From NCBI RefSeq assembly GCF_047511655.1, contig NC_133398.1:49667638-49731637 (forward strand): 64,000 nucleotides of DNA, read 5' to 3'. Of this stretch, positions 59,406 through 64,000 are shown one piece after another. Position 1 is the stretch's first letter. Every line of letters begins with the position of its first letter. The notes beneath the pieces are model-generated. The model saw only the letters and a program-made list of their open reading frames with translations. It searched no databases and was not told the origin of the DNA. The DNA is from Castor canadensis. Lineage: Eukaryota; Chordata; Mammalia; Rodentia; Castoridae. Position numbers and translations under genes: made by a program.

Positions 59406-60315
59406 TAAAAAGTTTTTAATACATTTTTTAATTTTGGTATTTTTTTTCTTTTTTAGAAAATATTCAAAATATAATCAACCCTGAATATAAGTATATATGA
59501 CAGTTTCTATATGCAAATATTATTCCTTTCCTAGTTTTTTTTTCAAATATCTCATTTTACCTTGATATCATGTTTCCTGATACCAAGGTAAAAGTTACCT
59601 TTAAAAAAATGATAAGTTATCTATTCCAATAAAGGAGTTTTATCTTCATACCAGATAAAACTTTTTATCAATTGTGTCAAGTTCATGTTAAATTATAAAA
59701 TGTCACAGGATGAACTATACAAAACACCTTTATACTTTCAAAGTTATAATCTTTATGTGCATATCCAATATGCTTTCAAATAAGATTTCCAAAAGTGACC
59801 GTATTATTAAGATACAGAAATTAATATTATTCACCAAATGATAATGTACTTTCCTCCATCAGTCTTAGGTTTTCAGAATGAACAGTGCAATAGGAAGGAA
59901 ATGTCACAGATCACAACATCAGCAAAGAAAGTTAAAACCAATTCCAATCCATCTATGAGATGAGAATCTCTACATTTATGGATTATATAAATTGTATATA
60001 GTTTGTATAAGCAGATTGCTTCTAAACAGTTTGGATAAGCAGATGGTCTTCTAAATAGACCATCACTTCTTTTTAAGTGATTTGTGGCCAGTGTGGATAT
60101 CCTTGTTCTTATTTCTTGCCCTCAGTCTCTTTCTAGTACATGACTCTCCCCTACTACCTTTATCTGTGGAGTTAACAGACCACCATTCTTCTCCTCTCTA
60201 CCATCATTTCTATTTCCTTTGCCTCCTTCTCCTTAATCTTGCTAGTGAGCCCTGTCTGGATAAACCTACCTTAGCACTATAGCTACTCTGCTGCTTTTGC
60301 CTTGCATCTTTGCTC
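59406..60315. other. No recognisable feature
   Basis: AT-rich; the CT-rich plus-strand frame at 60.08-60.28 kb is unsupported. Confidence 0.4.
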
Positions 60316-60319
60316 AGCA

Positions 60320-60565
60320 GTTGCTCTGTTTTTATGTAAGATCTTGGTTTCTGGAGTCATTCATTCTGTTCTCAAATCTCAGCTCTGTTCTTAATACTGT
60401 AAATCAGGTTACCCAACCCCATTAAACCTCAGTGTCCCACCTGTGAGATGAATTATAACAGAATTTATCCAATAGGTATATAAGGACAAAACTGAGGTGA
60501 TCCAAGTAAAGCACTACATAAAATGCTGGAAGAGAATAAGTACGCAATAAAAACTAGTTTTTATT
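60320..60565 (+). repeat. MIR SINE relic
   Basis: TCTGGAGTCATTCATTCTGT, 'CAAATCTCAGCTCTGTTCTT', 'CCATTAAACCTCAGTGTCCC' and 'AAGTAAAGCACTACATAAAA' keep MIR order. Confidence 0.7.
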
Positions 60566-62280
60566 TTCATTATATTTATCATTTAATCACATAGAAGCAA
60601 TTCTTTTCAGTGCAAAGGCACTTTATATTATTTTTATCACCTTGTAAATATTATGATTGTAGTATTTGACCTAAAATCAGGACAAGTTATCTGGCAATTT
60701 ATAAACACCAAGTAAAAAACAGAAGCATTGAAATCAAAACTGTTCCAGGTGATTTAAGATGAGGAAATCACTGTGTAAGTCCTATACTTTGCTTATTAGG
60801 TAGATTGAGTGTTCAGATAAGACCATACCAGGTCTACACAAGTTAAGTAAAGGACTGATTTGTTTAGGGCAGAATTTTAAATTTATGAGTTAGCTAAAAC
60901 ACATTGCTTTTTATTTTCCACCTGCATGGGATGCATAAATACAGACACCTGTACAGGTACTAGGTTAGTTCTCCTCATCTTTTTTTTTTCCATAACTTGC
61001 TCTGAGGATAATATCAAGGGAAATGAAAAACCTTCCCATTCTTTGTAGGGTTGGAAAATAGACTTATCATATGAAAACAGGATTGGAGGCAACCTATTGG
61101 TGGAACTGAAACTGTTGACAAGGAAATGGGCCAAAAGGGCAATGGTAACCTAAAGTCATCAGTGATTGTATCTTAAGGCAGATTTGGGAAAGACATTCAA
61201 GTCTACTAATAGTATTGTTTTAGAAAATCCCAACTTAACTCTTATAATTTTATCTGCTTAATTGCAACTTTCTCAATATCTTAAATGTGTGTTTATATTC
61301 ATTAATAGCCATAAACTTTTCAAATCCTACCACTAAGGTAATGACAGACAGAGAGAAAGACAGATATGGCTGATTTAGTAGACTAAGAAAAGAGTTCCAT
61401 CAGGGTCAGAAGAAGATGGCTTCTTTAATAGGAATGGCTAGATTAGACCCATTCTCTTGACAAATGTAAGTACAACAATACATTCCAAAGTCAGATGTAA
61501 ATATTTTTATCTTCCATCTTTTGTAATTCATGCTCCATTTCCAAGAATTTACACAGATAATCAAAATTTGACTGCACACCAAATTCTTTCATTGGGTCTC
61601 CTTTCCTCTCAGAGCAGGTGAACTATGATACCTAGGGCAGACACTCATGTGGCAAAGGAAATCCAGTAGTCATTCTGATGGTCATGCCCTTTTATTGACT
61701 GCCCTTGCCAATCTCGAATGGAACCAGTACACATGCACTAATGGGAGCAGAATGTCTCCCAATGGTCTTTTGATTTCATGCTCCTAATCTTCTGACTAAG
61801 CTTTATTTCCAAGGTGAAATATTATATCTCTCTTTTTTATCTTATTTTTAAAGCTAATTTATTATTATCTCTCTTTTATGTTTTTTAAAATATGACTGCT
61901 GATATCCAGTTAAGACTTTTTATTGCAGAAAACACATCCATTCTGTATTAGGATAAGAATGGGATTTAAAAGGCATATGATCCACATGTACTCACCGCCA
62001 AATACAGACAAGCCATAATTTATGTCATAAAATTAGATAAGAAATTGTTTAAACCAGGTTTAGGTATGCAGTGTTTCAAAATACAATTTTCTCTTAGTAT
62101 GTTCTTGAAATATTCCATCAGAAAAGAAATTTAAATATATATGTGATCATCATCTACCTACAAAAAATTTTTATCTTCCCCAAATGAAACTCAATATAGA
62201 TCATACAGTAAATCCCTCTTAATTGCTGCCTCACACCCTGGAAAGCACTAATCTAGTTTTTGTCTCCTAAATTTGTGCAC
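60566..62280. other. No recognisable feature
   Basis: About 1.7 kb, AT-rich; minus-strand frame 60883-61134 has no splice context and no family resemblance. Confidence 0.4.
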
Positions 62281-62284
62281 TCCA

Positions 62285-62935
62285 GGAACCTTATGTAAGT
62301 GGATGCATGCAGTATTTGAACATTTGAAGATACTCCCAGACACATATAAGCTACACTTTTAATCCATTCACTCTTTGGTGAAAGCTTGTGGCACTTCCAG
62401 TTTCTGGTGACTAGGAATAATGTTGCTATTAGCTTTGTGTATAATAATCAGCACCAGCTCCTACTTTACTACTTTGGGTTATACATCCAGGAATGGAATT
62501 GGTGCATCTATGATAATTCTATGTTTTATGTTTTCATGCACCTTCATACATATTCCACACTAGTTCCACCGTTTTCCATTCTGACCAATAGTACATTGGG
62601 GTTGCAGTTCCTCCATATCCTTCTCAAAACTTATTTCCTGGCTTTTTTCATAATGGCCATCATAATACTTATAAAGAATTATTTCATTGTAGTTTCAGTT
62701 TCTATTTCCTAGTGAATACTAAAGGTGAATATCTTTTCATGTTTATCAGCCATCCATGTGTCAATGTTTTGCCACTTTAAAATGTATTTTTGTTGTAGGG
62801 CTTTTTATATATTCTGGATATTAACCTCCAAGAGTGTCCTTGTTGCACAAAGCATTTTAATATTATATAGTTAAACACATCTTTTTTTTCTTTTATTACT
62901 TATGCTTTTGGTGTCATATAGAATAAATTGTTACC
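62285..62935 (-). mobile_element. Ancient L1M ORF2 and 3' region
   Basis: Reverse strand shows old ORF2 end sequence: on the plus strand, 'TTTAATCCATTCACTCTTTG', GGTTATACATCCAGGAATGG, 'CATACATATTCCACACTAGT' and 'TCAGTTTCTATTTCCTAGTG' in order. Strongly diverged, with continued homology to 'TTTATATATTCTGGATATTA' at 62.80 kb. Confidence 0.75.
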
Positions 62936-63194
62936 ACTCAAAAAATAAATAAATAAAATTATATGTGATCAAGAAACAATCTCAAAAAAGAAAGATGGTC
63001 CACTAATGATAGCCTTTGGCTTTAGACTGCTCCAGCATTTTAGGCAGAGTTCCAGGGCTCTTCTCTTCATCCTTGGAAAGCTTATGAGAGTAAGAAGAAG
63101 TTTAGTTTGTTATTATAGTAGGAGAATACATAATTTACTTATGGAGGTTGTCCAGATATGAAATGCTATACATTTGACTTTTTAAACGAGGGTA

Positions 63195-63395
63195 ATGAAA
63201 AGTATGTAGTTTTTGGTTTTAGGAAGGGTAGATTCAAATCTTGCTAGCTGCACAATTGAAGGGGGGTGGATTACTAATTTCTCTGATCTTCTATCTCATG
63301 TAAAGTTTTTATCAGCTTCATGAAGTTATTATATGTAAAGTACCTAGGGATATGTGTGGCAAATAATAGGTGCTCAGTGCATGTATTTCATTCCT
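63195..63395 (+). repeat. MIR SINE relic
   Basis: 'GTAGATTCAAATCTTGCTAG', 'TTTCTCTGATCTTCTATCTC', 'GTAAAGTACCTAGGGATATG' and 'TAATAGGTGCTCAGTGCATG' follow MIR. Moderately clear. Confidence 0.7.
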
Positions 63396-64000
63396 TCCTG
63401 TCATAGTTTCAGATGCTTATCATATAACATGTTTAAGAAACTCCAAAGACCTTCTAGATATAACTCTAGAAATTTTCAGTTCTCCAAAACACCAACAGCT
63501 TGGCATATCCAAAGTCTGTACATTAATAGAAAGACTATAACAAGGAGCCCATGCTTTTGGATAAATCAAATACTGCGTAGTGTGGATATCAGAAAAGACA
63601 ATGAACTCTCTGTTGACGAATGTATTCCCATCGACATTCTCTCCTTAAGAAGTTATCTTTTAAAAAGATACCTAATCATGCAAATGAATTTTTCAAAAGT
63701 AAGTGTAAGTTCTTCACATTCTAATGCATAGGAAATGATAGACATAGAGACTGAATAAATATATGAAATTAAAAAACTCGTATGTCACTTTATTAAATAG
63801 AGAGAGATCAGTGTGGTTTCCCTCAGATATAACTACCCCTATTTTATTTTCATGAAGTGAAAGATTATACAAATTGATTTTAAATATAAATCAAATGATT
63901 TTAGCCAAAGACCACAGAAAATAGTTGTGTTATGTAATTACTACTGTTTTTACTATGGTGAGAGCAGGATTATGTAATAAGTAGCTAAAAATTAACTGAA
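63396..64000. other. No confirmed feature
   Basis: The plus strand is open from 63354 to 63731 (125 codons), partly across the MIR. It has a few CpGs near 63.57-63.64 kb, but no splice context or known domain; I treat it as chance. Confidence 0.35.

Noticed and set aside
63354..63731. 125-codon plus-strand frame
   Set aside because: It starts inside a MIR relic and has no domain or splice support.

Overview
This is mammalian nuclear DNA. It is AT-rich, has no long open gene, and is crowded with LINE-1 (L1) 3' ends, MIR and L2 relics, LTRs of endogenous retroviruses and short tRNA/7SL-derived SINEs. The SINE set includes ID-type tRNA-derived units and a fused B1+ID dimer (55.7 kb). Together with the young L1 subfamily (3' UTRs reading ATATGTGCATACATTG on the opposite strand), this suggests a rodent of the beaver/kangaroo-rat group (Castorimorpha), beaver most likely. 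That assignment is inference from remembered repeat families, not a search.

Layout. 0-10 kb: old L1M 3' UTR, then several L1 insertions on the minus strand with readable target-site duplications (TSDs), one of them carrying a 3' transduction (4.8-6.0 kb); an ID SINE, an unexplained inverted repeat (6.35-6.61 kb) and two MIRs. 10-20 kb: an L1 3' end, an LTR-like sequence near 11.4-11.9 kb, a MIR, a 7SL-type SINE and long stretches with nothing recognisable. 20-24 kb: an internally deleted L1 with 5' UTR, ORF1 and ORF2 remnants. 24-36 kb: old L1 3' UTRs, an MLT2-like LTR holding a G-run/(TG)n, MIRs and microsatellites. 36.9-37.1 kb: a candidate internal coding exon on the minus strand, the only credible piece of a host gene. 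38-44 kb: an ERVL-MaLR solo LTR, another solo LTR inside L2, a U6 snRNA-L1 chimera and a third LTR. 44-52 kb: older L1 pieces, an inverted copy of the U6-L1 3' end plus its flank, and a long (TA)n. 52-64 kb: a MER1-type DNA transposon, SINEs, an MLT1-like LTR split by a SINE, L2, old L1 and MIR.

No operon, CRISPR array, phage or bacterial feature is present. If the 37 kb exon is real, most of the window is intron or flank of a minus-strand gene. The main points of interest are retrotransposition by-products: the U6-L1 chimera, the L1 3' transduction with its own ATTAAA signal, and the 247-bp inverted duplication linking 41.6 and 47.2 kb.
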